Positions 33,050-42,696 of a stretch of 64,000 nt of DNA are shown here, piece after piece. The position numbers were made by a program, and so were the translations under genes. The stretch is from Otatea glauca (taxonomy: Eukaryota > Streptophyta > Magnoliopsida > Poales > Poaceae). Position 1 is the stretch's first letter. Every line of letters begins with the position of its first letter. The notes beneath the pieces were generated by a model that searched no databases, was not told the origin of the DNA, and saw only the letters and a list, made by a program, of their open reading frames with translations. The DNA lies in contig CM070730.1 in the NCBI GenBank assembly GCA_036346275.1, forward strand, positions 7,254,309-7,318,308, given 5' to 3'.

Positions 33050-34994
33050 TCCGAAGATCATGAGGCGCCGTCGGGCTCGGGAACTCGTCGTCGCCTTCTT
33101 CTCCGCCGTTCGCGGGGCGCGGCGAGCTTCTTTCCTTTGCCGCGGCGTGGTGGGGACGCTAGAAAGATAGCGCCCAGACTTCGCAGCCGTGCAGATTTGT
33201 GCTTGACGGAGAACCCATGGTTCGGGCATGGGCCGCCCATCAATTTCTCGGTGGTGGCGCGACGGCCGGCGCGCCGCTGCTATGGCGAGGCGGTCGACCG
33301 TGGCGACCACTTGGGTCTCACGGATCTGCTTCCCGTGCCGCTTCCGTTTGTCGAAGCGGTCGGAAGGAGACCCGGTTTGGACGCCGGGCTCCTGCTGGGC
33401 CTTTCCTCCTTCGAAAATAGCCCCTACGGCCTCCTCGCCGGAGGCGTGGTTGGTGGCGATGTCGAGGAGCTCCTTGGTGGTCCTGGGCTTGAGGCAGCCC
33501 AGCTTGTGCACCAAGGCTTTGCAGGAGGTGCCGTAGATGAAGGCTCCCACGACATCGGCGTCGGAGATGTCGGGGAGCTCATTGCACTGGCGGGAAAACC
33601 TCCGGATGTAGTCCCGGAGAGTCTCCCTGCCGCCGCTTGCAGCCTTTCAGGTCCCAGGAGTTACCAGGGCGCTTATAAGTGCCCTGGAAGTTACCGACGA
33701 AGAGATTCTTCAAGTCAGCCCAGTTCCTGACAGTTTTTGGAGGCAGGTACTCGAGCCAGGCTCGAGCCGAGTCCGCGAGGTAGATGGGGAGGTACTGGAT
33801 GATGAAGAGATCATCTGTCGCTCCCCACCGACAAGACGCGAGCGGTAATCTTGAGCCGACACACGGGTTGGTGGCCCGTGTACTTGGCAATGTTGGTAGG
33901 CGCCGGAATCGGCGGGAAATCCGCTGGCGGATCCTTGGCAAAAGCCCGTGGTCCGGACCATCGAGGCTCGGCCGCGATAGTGGCGCCACCATCCGCAACA
34001 CGTGAGTGGGCGGCGTCCTCCGCCATCTTTCTTGGCGCCTCGGGTGGCGCGGATGTCGAGGCATTACCGAGGCGTGCGCGCCGGGTGCGTGAGGCCTGGG
34101 TGGTTCATGGTGGGGTGCGGTCTTGGCGCACCTGGCCGGCTCCATGGCGCATGCGGGCCCGATGGCGGAAGTAGCGCCGGTGTGGTAGGAGCCGAGGCTC
34201 AGATGTCGTGACGGCGCAAGGCCCACCACCCGAAGGTTCCGTAGGTAGCTCGCCTCGGGTTTGCGGGCTCGGAAGGCCTCGGAGCAAGATTGCGGGGCGC
34301 GACCACGTTTTGGCTTGCGTGAGGGAAAAGGGGCGCCGGATTACGCCTCAACTTGTGGTGCTCTTGGCGCGCGCCGCGTGCGTCGCCAAAGACTTGCGCG
34401 GGCTCGGGCTCGCCCCGCTCGTGTTGGCTCGAGCCGGTCGAGCTCGACCTTCGCTCCTCCTCCTCTCGCGTTGCCGTTGGAGCTCGGTAGCGAGCTCGAA
34501 GGCGTTCGGCCAAGGCAGGCTGTATTCCCCTCCGTGCCTCAGTCTGCGCGGACGGGGACCGTCAGAGCAGCGGTGGCTACGGCCAATCGGCCAGGCGCCG
34601 CCACGTTGCACTCGCAGAGTGCCGCTGCGGCGGGATACTCCGTGTCGGAAGCTGGAGCCGTGGCCGGAAGAGTCTTCCAAAGAACTCGTGGACGGAGGTT
34701 GGCATGTAGCCGCCATAGCTACAAGTCGTGAGCGGCGGGAGGTGACGGATCTCTGCGCAGTTCGGAGGGCTTTCGCCAAAGGAGGTATAGCGCTCCTCGT
34801 GTTCCGGCTTTGGGGCCATGGGCGCCAAGCCGAGTGGGACGGCCGCCGGAGATGGTGTCCAGCCTCTCAGCGCGCCGCCCTCCGGCAGCGGCGGGGATGA
34901 GCGTGAGCTCTCCTCCGAGGTGACGGTGAAGCCGAGGAGCCGGCGGATCCGCTCCCGAACACGCCATGCCGTCGTTGGAGAAGAATGCCATCAA
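33050..34994 (-). pseudogene. Gypsy gag, broken
   Basis: The start is probably at 34,994 (MMAFFSNDGMACSGADPP). The conserved retrotransposon gag domain lies at 33,579-33,850 with FIIQYLPIYLADSARAWLEY and LKNLFVGNFQGTYKRPG. It continues in another frame at 32,939-33,550 with GAFIYGTSCKALVHKLG and TKELLDIATNHASGEEAVGA, then a basic tail and GGPCPNHGFSVKHK. Gag would form the virus-like particle. At least two frameshifts are present. Confidence 0.8.
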
Positions 34995-35033
34995 GGAGAC
35001 GAATGGGAATCGGAGATCTTTGCCAAGACGCGA

Positions 35034-35054
35034 AGCCCCTACTGGCGCGCCAAC
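35034..35054 (-). promoter_or_regulatory. Putative primer-binding site of the Gypsy element
   Basis: On the minus strand, immediately inside the 5' LTR, is TTGGCGCGCCAGTAGGGG. A TGG-starting site at this position is expected for tRNA priming. The tRNA species was not determined. Confidence 0.6.
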
Positions 35055-36270
35055 CGCCGGCGTTTCGAGCCGGCAAGTAAATTTGTAAGTCTAAGGGCTG
35101 CGCGTTCCCGCCCCGAATGGTTAGACCTCGAGTCCAAGATGTATCTTGGTTGGGCCAAGGTCCTACCCGGCCAGGCGCTGGTGTTGTATTCATCGGGGTG
35201 CGGATGATCGCACCGAAGTTTTTACAAGCGAGAGGTGGAGCCTCAACACTAGAATGATCTAAACTTAGCTCTCGGAAGGAGAAGAAAAAGAAGAAGAGGA
35301 AGAAGAGGAAAAAGCTCTCTTGTAGCTCTTACTCACGCCTGTTAGGAGGTTCCCGCCTCCTTTTATTCAAGACGAAGGCGTGTTACATCGAGAATTGGCG
35401 AAGTGCAGGCGAGCTACTTTAGGGCTTCGTCTTGCCCGCCGTCGCCAATCGCTCGCCGACCGGTCGCTTGCTCGCCGACCGGTCGCCGCTCACGAGCCTA
35501 TCTTTGGGTCGGTGGTCTAGCCGGTCGAGCGGTTAGGTAATCCTCCGGAAGTGGTGTAGCCGCTCTCGTGATCCATGTGGGTGCCGACGAGTCGCGTGTG
35601 ACGTTGGAGTTGCCTCGGAGAGAGCGTGTCCTGCACTGTGGGTGGTGGTGATGGGACAGAGACGGGCTTCAGCAGCTATCAAATCGTCTTGGGAAGGGAC
35701 CACCGCCTCGCCACCACCGAATGACCGCTCGTGGGGCACGTGGCCTTAGGTTGACACGGACTCCGCGCGCGCACGCGCCCTCGGCGGGATTATCATGGTT
35801 CGGTCGGGCGGGGATCCGCCCTGCTGCGGGGTCGGGAACCTCGCTGAGTCGGAGTCGCGGATCCCGCCCCGCCGCGGGGTCGGGAACCCCGCTGAAGTCG
35901 GAGTCGGGGATCCGCCCCGGCGCGGGGTCGGGAACCCCGCTGAAGTCGGAGTCGCGGGATCCCGTCCCGCTGCGGGGGTCGGGAACCCTGTTGAGTCGGA
36001 GTCGGGGGATCCCGTCCCGCTGCGGGGGTCGGGAACCCTGCTGAGTCGGAGTCGGGGGATCCGGCCCCGCTGCGGGGTCGGGAACCTCTTTGAGTCTGAG
36101 TCGGGACCGGTCGGGAATGGTCTCCTGAATGGTCTCAGAGGCATTTGGGTAGCAGGCCGGGGACGGCCTGTTTAGGCTGGGGCCGTATTCGAGGCCGCCT
36201 GCTTGCTGCTCTGGGCTTTGCTTGTTGCAATTGGGCCGTTGGTGCACCCCTGTTTTATGAGTATTCGTCA
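35055..36270 (-). repeat. 5' LTR of the Gypsy element (1,216 bp)
   Basis: Collinear with 11,894-13,010, ending GAGTATTCGTCA. The terminal TGT of the inner edge reads CGC. It contains the purine tract near 35,285 and about six units of the minisatellite (35,800-36,100). Confidence 0.85.
35800..36100. repeat. LTR minisatellite, about 6 units of ~50 bp
   Basis: Units of GATCCCG(T/C)CCCGC(T/C)GCGG, GGTCGGGAACCC and GCTGAGTCGGAGTC. There are two more units than in the left LTR. Confidence 0.8.
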
Positions 36271-36275
36271 AGTAT
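36271..36275. repeat. 5-bp target-site duplication of the Gypsy element, right
   Basis: AGTAT, identical to 11,889-11,893. Confidence 0.9.
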
Positions 36276-36720
36276 TTAGTACGTTACAAATTTATTGTAG
36301 TATTAGAAATTTATTGTAGTATTAGAAATTTATTGTAGTGTTTAGAAAATTTAGGATTGTGTAGCGTTTATAATTTCTCGAATAGTGTTGTTTAGAAATT
36401 TAATATCGCAGTTCATATTTAGAATTTTAATGTAGTATTTAGTTTTTAGAAATTTCAGGATTGTATAGTATTTAGTACGTTACAAATTTATTGTAGTATT
36501 AGAAATTTATTGTAGTGTTTAGAAAATTTAGGATTGTGTAGCGTTTAAAATTTCTCGGATAGTGTTGTTTAGAAATTTAATGTCATGATTCATATTTAGA
36601 ACTTTAATGTAGTACTTAGTTTTAGAAATTTCGAGATTGTACAAAGATTTAGTACGTTACAAATTTATTTTAGTATTCAGTATATAGAAAGTGAATACAG
36701 TGAAAATAGTAGGCAGTATT
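36271..36720 (+). repeat. Tandem ~190-bp repeats of MULE-B, right portion
   Basis: At least two further units contain TTTAGTACGTTACAAATTTA, TTGTAGTATTAGAAATTTAT and GGATTGTGTAGCGTTTA. They continue the array broken at 11,893 and lie upstream of the transposase, so they may be promoter-proximal. Confidence 0.8.
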
Positions 36721-36904
36721 TAAAACTTTAATTTGGTAGGGTTAATGTAATGTGACACAAATATAATGTTAGGCCATATGGTAGGCAAGTCGAATTACTT
36801 GTTTATAGTCGAATCACTTATTTATAGTCGTATTTTGTAGTACGATCAATGTACGTTTTGTATATTGTATTTTAGAGTAATATTTTTCCGTTGGACATTG
36901 TAGC

Positions 36905-38990
36905 ATGTCGGAGAAATTGTATTTCCAAATATTTTATGGAGATGGGGAGATAGCACAGGGGGCGGATGGGATGGATTTATCATCATTTTCAAGAGTCGTA
37001 CGGGGCATATGCAGACTTAGCGGTAGGACATACAGGGGTTTGTTGGAGTGGATGTCTTGCATGTTCAGTTTGGATCCCTAGATTGATGGTATGGTCGTAA
37101 TGAGTGAGCCGTGCGCAAGACTGCTTTTACGGAGAGTTGATTCCTATTAACTCGACATCAACATGGAGGAGTTATGTTGGTTTTGCCGTAGAGCGGGGTT
37201 GGCCGCTCATGTTGTTGGTACAATGCTACCCGGTAGCTCCATCAGTGTCGCAAGTTCGAGATATCGGGGTGGACATTACGGGGGAGGGGACGTCAAATGT
37301 GCAAGGATGCGAAGAGGAAGGCGGCGAGGACCATGGAGACGAGGAGCACGAGATCAAGCGTAGCGAAGGGATCGGAGGGGCAGAGGAGACAGCGATGGAG
37401 GCGCGAGGGGTGGCCGACGAGGGGGAGGAGGTGGAGGACATAGTTGACCTGATGGAAGAGGAGGACCGTGCGGATAAGAAAGTCCCTGATGGTGAGCACT
37501 CCGACGAGGAGGACAACACTCTTGAGGCGCCTATCCCTGGTGCGTGGACCAATTACAGTTTCGAAGACCTAACAACGAATGAAGGGAACACTGATGCATG
37601 AGAGTATCGTGAGAACGAGGTGACGGAGGGGACCATATATAAAGACAAGGAGGCTGTGATGGATGCGGTGAAGTACTGGGCAATGTCTCTCCGGCGGCAA
37701 TTCAGGGTAGTGAAGTCCAACAAGAAGGAGTACGACGTAAAGTGCGTAGTTGATTCGTGCCCATGGCGGGTGCATGCATACAAGGGGAAGTGGAAGGACT
37801 ACTGGAAATGATCCATAGTGATGGAATACAATTGCGTGTTGGAAGAAGCGGAGCAGGTACACCGCAATCTGTCGTCCACTTGGGTGGCAAATGAGTTTTA
37901 TGGTCAGATCGTGGACAATCCACACCTGCAGCCTCGATCTATTATCACAACCGTGGAGGAGAGGTTTCAGTACAAGATTAGCTACGAAAAGGCATGGAGA
38001 GCGAAAAGGACAGCTCTGGAAATGCGGTTCGGGACGTACGAGGCTTCCTACGAGAATATTCCCCACCTGCTGAGGGCAATAGCACGTAAGAAACCCGGTA
38101 CATCTGTCGACCTTGCGGAGTTTCCTGCGGGTGGTGTGTGCGCGGGTAAGTGGGTCTTGCAGCGTGGATTCTTCGCCCTGGGCGCATGCATAAATGCGTT
38201 CAAGATCGTCGCCTTGGCCATTTGCATGGACGGCACATTCCTCACGGAAGTATAAGGGCCGATTCTAATCTGCGATCGCGGTGGACGCCAACAACCGTGT
38301 TCTACGGTTGCATTGGCCTTCGTGGAGGGGAAAACACGGAGAGCTAGTATCGGTTCCTTGAAAGAGTGAAGGCTCGCTTGTTCGACAGGGCGATGTTTGT
38401 GTCATCCATGACCGACATGCAGGGCTGCTAAGGGCTATCGTGGATATGCAACAAGGGTTCGCCGTCGTGGGAGCAGCAAAGTGGCCGGACCTGAAGAGCA
38501 TGTGGTGCATGAGGCACATGGGTGCCAATTTTTTTCGTCAGTTCAGGAACAAGGAGCTTATGAACATGTTCAAGCGGCTGTGTAAACAGAACCAACGGAG
38601 GAAGTTCGACACGTTTTGGAGGACGTTGGATGAACTAACGAAGAAGCAGTCAATGAATCCAAGAGATACCGCTGGTTCATCAAGGAACCCGATGGTGTAC
38701 CATAAGCAAGGAGAAGACCCCACAACTTTGTGTGCGCTCCCGACAGACGCCCCAAACATTCGACGTAGGCCGGGGACCAGCATAAAGGGTTTCACCGACT
38801 GGATACGGCACGAGCCTTTGGAGAAATGGTCCTTCGCATGACGAGGGCGGCTCGCGTTACATTAATCATGACAACGAACCTGGCGGAGATTTACAACTGG
38901 GTAATGAAAGGCACCAGATGCCTTCCGCTGGTGGGTATAGTTGAAGGTGTCTTACTAGGGACAGAGATATTTCGTTGAGCGATACAAGAG
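36905..38990 (+). pseudogene. mudrA-like transposase of MULE-B, broken
   Basis: The start at 36,905 gives MSEKLYFQIFYGDGEI, the usual N-terminus of a rice MULE transposase group. Then follow an acidic stretch, the zinc-binding block DVKCVVDSCPWRVHAYKGKW (37,730-37,800), and TVEERFQYKISYEKAWRAKR. The catalytic pieces are LAICMDGTFL (38,212), VIHDRHAGLLRAI (about 38,400), SMWCMRHMGANFFRQFRNKE (38,500) and MTTNLAEIYNWVMKGTR (about 38,870). In-frame stops occur at 37,079, 37,599, 37,809 and 38,253, with frame changes after 38,255 and near 38,850. The SWIM zinc finger that normally follows is absent. Function in the family: DDE transposase. Confidence 0.85.
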
Positions 38991-39062
38991 CTCCACAGCA
39001 TGTTTTACGTACATGTATTTACCTGTGAATGCAATTCTAATGACGCAATGCACTACATGCAG

Positions 39063-40802
39063 GTTGCGAGCGGCTGGCTTACTTCCTCTTTGTATGATGG
39101 TGGAGCAGGTGACTGCCTCGTTAGAAGGCAGGGAGGTCCCGCGGTTCGGGTACGACTGGTCCCTGCTGGCCGCACTCGTGGACCAGTGGAGACCGGAGAC
39201 GCACACGTTCCACCTTCCGTGCGGAGAGATGGCTCCGACGCTTCAGGACGTGTCGTACCTCCTAGACCTCCCCTGTGTGGGTCCGGCAGTTGTGCCGCAC
39301 GACGCTCCCGTCACGTGGCACACGGAGTTGTCCGCGTGGTTCGCCGTGGTGCAGCGGCACCCCCGGGCAGCCCCCTACCAGCCCCTCAGGCAGGGTGAGC
39401 GGCACGGACCGACGAAGGCGTGGCTGCTTCAGTTCACGGCGAGTACCTCTTTCTTTGCGAATTAACAGAGAAGCGCTAAGTTGCTAATAATGTTTGTTGC
39501 GAACGCTGCAGGGTCAGCTTCTCCACCCGCATGCAGAGGAGGAGGACGTGGCCCGCCATCTGGAGGCATACCTCCTGTTGTTGTTCGGTTGGGTGATGTT
39601 CCCGTCCTCCCACGGGAATACGGTGGACCGGCACCTGATCGAGTACGCTCAGCACATCGCCGACACCCCGGAGGATGAGGTAACACACTAAGTTCAAATC
39701 TCGTGATCGTGAGCACGCCTAACTTCCCCATTGTAAAGCAGATGATGCGGTGGTCGTGGGCCTCCGGTGTGCTTGCGCGACGACAGAGGTGCAGGCGACG
39801 CCGTCTCTCGGGCGGAGCAGGACGCGACGATGTCGGGTTGCGTCCTACTCCTTCAGTTGTGGTCTTGGGAGCGCTTCTCCGTCGGCAGGCCTGTTGTTGA
39901 CACCGCACCGTACCCCCAGGACCTTTACGGCGACGACCCGGTGGACTGGCCCACCGTGGGCCACCATCGGGTCCGACGCGGTATGCTCCCTCGTATTTTT
40001 TCCCCACTTAGGCACTTGTATAACCTCCGCCATTTCTTATTTCCTCGCAGCGAACATTCGCGCACCGACAGGTGAGGAGGTCCTACCTCGAGTTCGTTCG
40101 GGAGTTCGACCACCTCCACGACAAGGACGTGCGATGGACGCCATACAGCGCGTACGACGTCCACGCCCGAGCACCTCATGGGGTCTCCGTGCTTTGCACG
40201 CGAGATGAGGCCTTTTAGCTCACCCGTAAGGTCCTCGTCTTTGACATGTGTGTCGAGGAGTACTCCCCGCACCGAGTGCTGCGGCAGTTCGGCCTATTCC
40301 AGTCCTTCCCCTTGCCGCCTCGTCACGTTGTCGCACGTGGCGCTCACAGGTACTTACCCTGATCCTACTACTCCGTATCTTTGCAAAATGAATGTGGTGT
40401 GTATTTCCTGTTCTTGCATTGCAGGATGACCCGGATGGGTCCCACGCAGCTGCAGTGCGGATAGTGGGCTGAGGAGGCTCCTTCCTCGTCTCGCCCTACT
40501 CCGCCGGTTCCTCGTTACGCTCCCACGCAGCAGCAGTGGGGACAGTGGGCTGCGGAGGCTTCCTCGTCGTCTCGCGCCCAGCCAGACCCCTGTGGTGGTT
40601 TCGACGACCGCGGACGTCGAGTTCGACACGAGGAGTACCTTCGACCGACTACCTCGCCCCTCTCGGCTCTCGGAGCGCCACCACGAGACACGCCCTGCGT
40701 CGCGCCACACTACTACGCTGCCGCAGGTCGGCCTAGGAGGACGTTCGTCGCCGTCGCCACTCACCTACCCCACGGGCGGATCGAAGCGTGCCCGATTGAC
40801 TA
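39063..40802 (+). pseudogene. Plant mobile domain (PMD, aminotransferase-like) gene, broken
   Basis: Exon-like pieces spell the PMD (PF10536 type). They are LLAALVDQWRPETHTFHLPC and GEMAPTLQDVSYLLDLPCVG (39,160-39,290), LEAYLLLLFGWVMFPSSHGN (39,563-39,620), CVLLLQLWSWERFSVGRPVV (39,838-39,900), RRSYLEFVREFDHLHDKDVR (40,075-40,135) and VLRQFGLFQSFPLPP (40,278-40,320). Introns fit between them, for example GCTGCAG before 39,512. A TAG at 40,216-40,218 replaces the Trp usually found after CTRDEAY. The tail has Gln/Trp repeats (APTQQQWGQWAAEA) and ends near 40,802. PMD proteins occur both in transposons and as host silencing factors of the MAIN type. Here the context is a transposon. Confidence 0.75.
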
Positions 40803-41106
40803 GTTGTACGGACGTATTTTTGTAATGCCTTTACGTTCAGCAGCATATTGTATAACTGTCCGAGTTAGTAACATGACAGCCTTATCACTTTAAATTGTGC
40901 AAATCCATGTATGCATTGCTAGCCTATGCCACACGACGTGACAACACACCAACGACTCGGTGCACCTATCGCCTCTAGTTGGGGCGATCGCTCCATACCA
41001 TGGCGATATCGCCCTTTATAACATTCGTTCTCACAAGCGGTCTCGCAAAGAATAGAGGAAAAAAGAATAGCGGAGGGGGGGGGGGGAAATTCAGGATCAA
41101 TCGAAA
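40803..41106 (+). other. Spacer between PMD and GRF genes
   Basis: No ORF. It contains the palindromic motifs GGGGCGATCG (40,981) and GGCGATATCGCC (41,002), related to the GGGGCGATCGCCCC palindromes in the MULE-B termini, plus a G-run (12 G) near 41,077. It is likely the 5' flank of the GRF gene. Confidence 0.5.
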
Positions 41107-41680
41107 ATGCCGAGGCGTACAAGTGCAAAGGGAAAGGGGAAAGCAAAGGAAGAAACAAGTGCATGCCCGCGCAATTTAGCGTACCAAGATCTCTTCCTAC
41201 CTGGAGTCAGTGTAGCACCCATGTGTATGTGCGGAGATCTTTGCAGGCTTGTCTACTCTTGGGAAATTTCAACTTGGAAGAGGAGGTATTGGAAGTGCCG
41301 CAACTACGCCTTCGATCTGCCGGAGAAGAGCCTGAAGGATCTCCGCATGGTAACAATCGTACGGGTTACATAACATTTGTGAATGAAACTTTGCTAATTT
41401 ACGTTTCATGCAGTCACCTCCGCCACTGTGTGAATTTGAGCAGTGGTTTGATACGGAGATCAACCTCGAGGACCAACGGCTTCTTGACCAAGCCAACCGG
41501 CAGGACGAGTTCACGCGGCGGCTTCAAGAACAACGCGATGTTGCACGCGAGGAGGCATGTAGGAAGGAAGCGGAGGAGAAGGAGGCCGAGAGAGAGAGGA
41601 AACGAGAGAGGGCGCGGCGTGCCAGAGAAGCCCCGCCAGAGGCATGGGCGAATGGGAAGTGGCCTCAAAGCACTCGATGA
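41107..41680 (+). CDS. GRF-type zinc-finger protein, two exons, intact
   Basis: Exon 1 is 41,107-41,349 and exon 2 is 41,414-41,680, with a GTAACA donor and an ATGCAG acceptor, both in phase 0, giving 169 residues. The N-terminus is basic (MPRRTSAKGKGKAKEE). The GRF zinc finger spans residues about 35-95: CMCGDLCRLVY, WKRRYWKC, then PPPLCEFEQWFD supply the Cys ligands and aromatic signature. The C-terminal third is a charged coiled coil (EEACRKEAEEKEAERERKRE). GRF fingers bind single-stranded nucleic acid in several repair enzymes. The role in MULEs is not known to me. It is the only gene of MULE-B without a lesion. The start has no competitor upstream in frame. Confidence 0.75.
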
Positions 41681-42519
41681 GCGTCCGTGTTATCTTTGGT
41701 TTTCCTTGTTCGTGGTACTCCTTTCAGTTTTAAGCCGTAATAAAGAGTGCGGCCTACCATTCAAGTGTATGCTCACTGTCCTCAACTAGCCTTAGAGAGG
41801 GAACCGATTCCATTTCCGGAGGGCTTCGATATGCCCTACTGCTCCAGTTGTCCCAAATGATGTTATTTTTATCCATCAAGATAGGTTATAGCATTTTAAG
41901 TTCATCAGATTTGGTTTCATCGAGTTTGACCCTCGTTTGCGAAAAATACGGCCATTTTGATGTTTTACCGATTGCATGTTCGGACAACAATAAAATAGTG
42001 CAGCCTAAAGTGACATCTAAATATTTTTACATAATTGTAACCTATACAAGCCCAAGAATGCAACAAAATTGGTTCTATCAAATTTTGAAGGCCTTTAGGC
42101 ATTATTCTAACTACTTGAAATATGAATGCTATAAAGGGTTTAAATTAGCCAACTTTGATTCAAAATGCAATCATACTTAGATATTTTTGCAGAAATGAAG
42201 TGCATAAGGTTGTACTAAATTATTCTATTTTATTTCATGATTTATGGATCAATACACAAAGTAATTCGTTCACAATCCATAATTACAACGTAGCATTCGA
42301 ACTCAAATAAAATTATTTTTCCGCAAACAACACATAGATTTTTATTTTAGAATCAAACTCCTCTTTCCAAAACTTAAATTTAAAAAAAAGTTTCATTTCA
42401 TTTGGACACTCCTATCAAAAGTTATGGGGTTCATATTTAAAAGGCATAAAATAATTACAAAAAATACTAAATAAAAAAAATTGCACTGATCCCGCCGTCG
42501 CCCGTGCATAGGGTGATAG

Positions 42520-42687
42520 GGGCCATGTGCCGTCGTTCGCCGATCGTCGTTAGACTCGCACCGATCGTCCAGACATGGGGCGATCGCCCCATGTACGGGC
42601 GATGGGAGCCTAAATCTGCAATTTTTCACTCCGGACGTCTAGTTTTGAAAAAAAGAAAAGAAAAGAAATATTAAAGAAAAGAAATTC
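42520..42687 (-). repeat. Right terminal inverted repeat of MULE-B
   Basis: The reverse complement matches 11,255-11,385. It includes the perfect palindrome GGGGCGATCGCCCC at 42,577-42,590, whose counterpart on the left is GGGCGATCGCCC at 11,427-11,438. Confidence 0.8.
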
Positions 42688-42696
42688 CACTAACTA
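42688..42696. repeat. 9-bp target-site duplication of MULE-B, right
   Basis: CACTAACTA, identical to 11,246-11,254. Confidence 0.9.

Larger units (their letters stand above)
11894..36270 (-). mobile_element. Ty3/Gypsy retrotransposon, Tat/RIRE2-like, carrying a nested insertion
   Basis: Two LTRs (11,894-13,010 and about 35,055-36,270) share TTTCGAGC(G)CCGGCAAGTAAAT starts and GAGTATTCGTCA ends, and the 5-bp duplication AGTAT flanks the whole. All coding remnants lie on the minus strand in the order gag, protease, RT, RNase H, second RNase H, integrase. The right LTR is therefore the 5' LTR. Without the inner 12.9-kb element the length is about 11.5 kb. A second RNase H domain before integrase and tandem repeats in the 3' region are established traits of the Tat lineage. 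The RIRE2-like label rests on that plus the TGTCGGCGTTTCGAG terminus and is an inference. Every coding segment is broken by frameshifts. Confidence 0.85.
11255..42687 (+). mobile_element. MULE-B: 7.05-kb MULE split by nested retrotransposons
   Basis: The left end begins GAATTTTTTTCTTTAATATT. The right end, reverse-complemented, begins GAATTTCTTTTCTTTAATAT, and both continue into TTTTTTTCAAAACTAGACGT. A perfect 9-bp duplication flanks the whole. Removing the Gypsy insertion (11,894-36,270 plus its 5-bp duplication) leaves about 7,051 bp. Contents in order on the plus strand are a left terminal repeat, a purine-rich tract, about 190-bp tandem repeats, a mudrA-like transposase pseudogene, a plant mobile domain pseudogene, a GRF zinc-finger gene and a right terminal repeat. 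The exact duplication suggests the ends have mutated little since insertion, although the transposase is dead. Confidence 0.9.
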
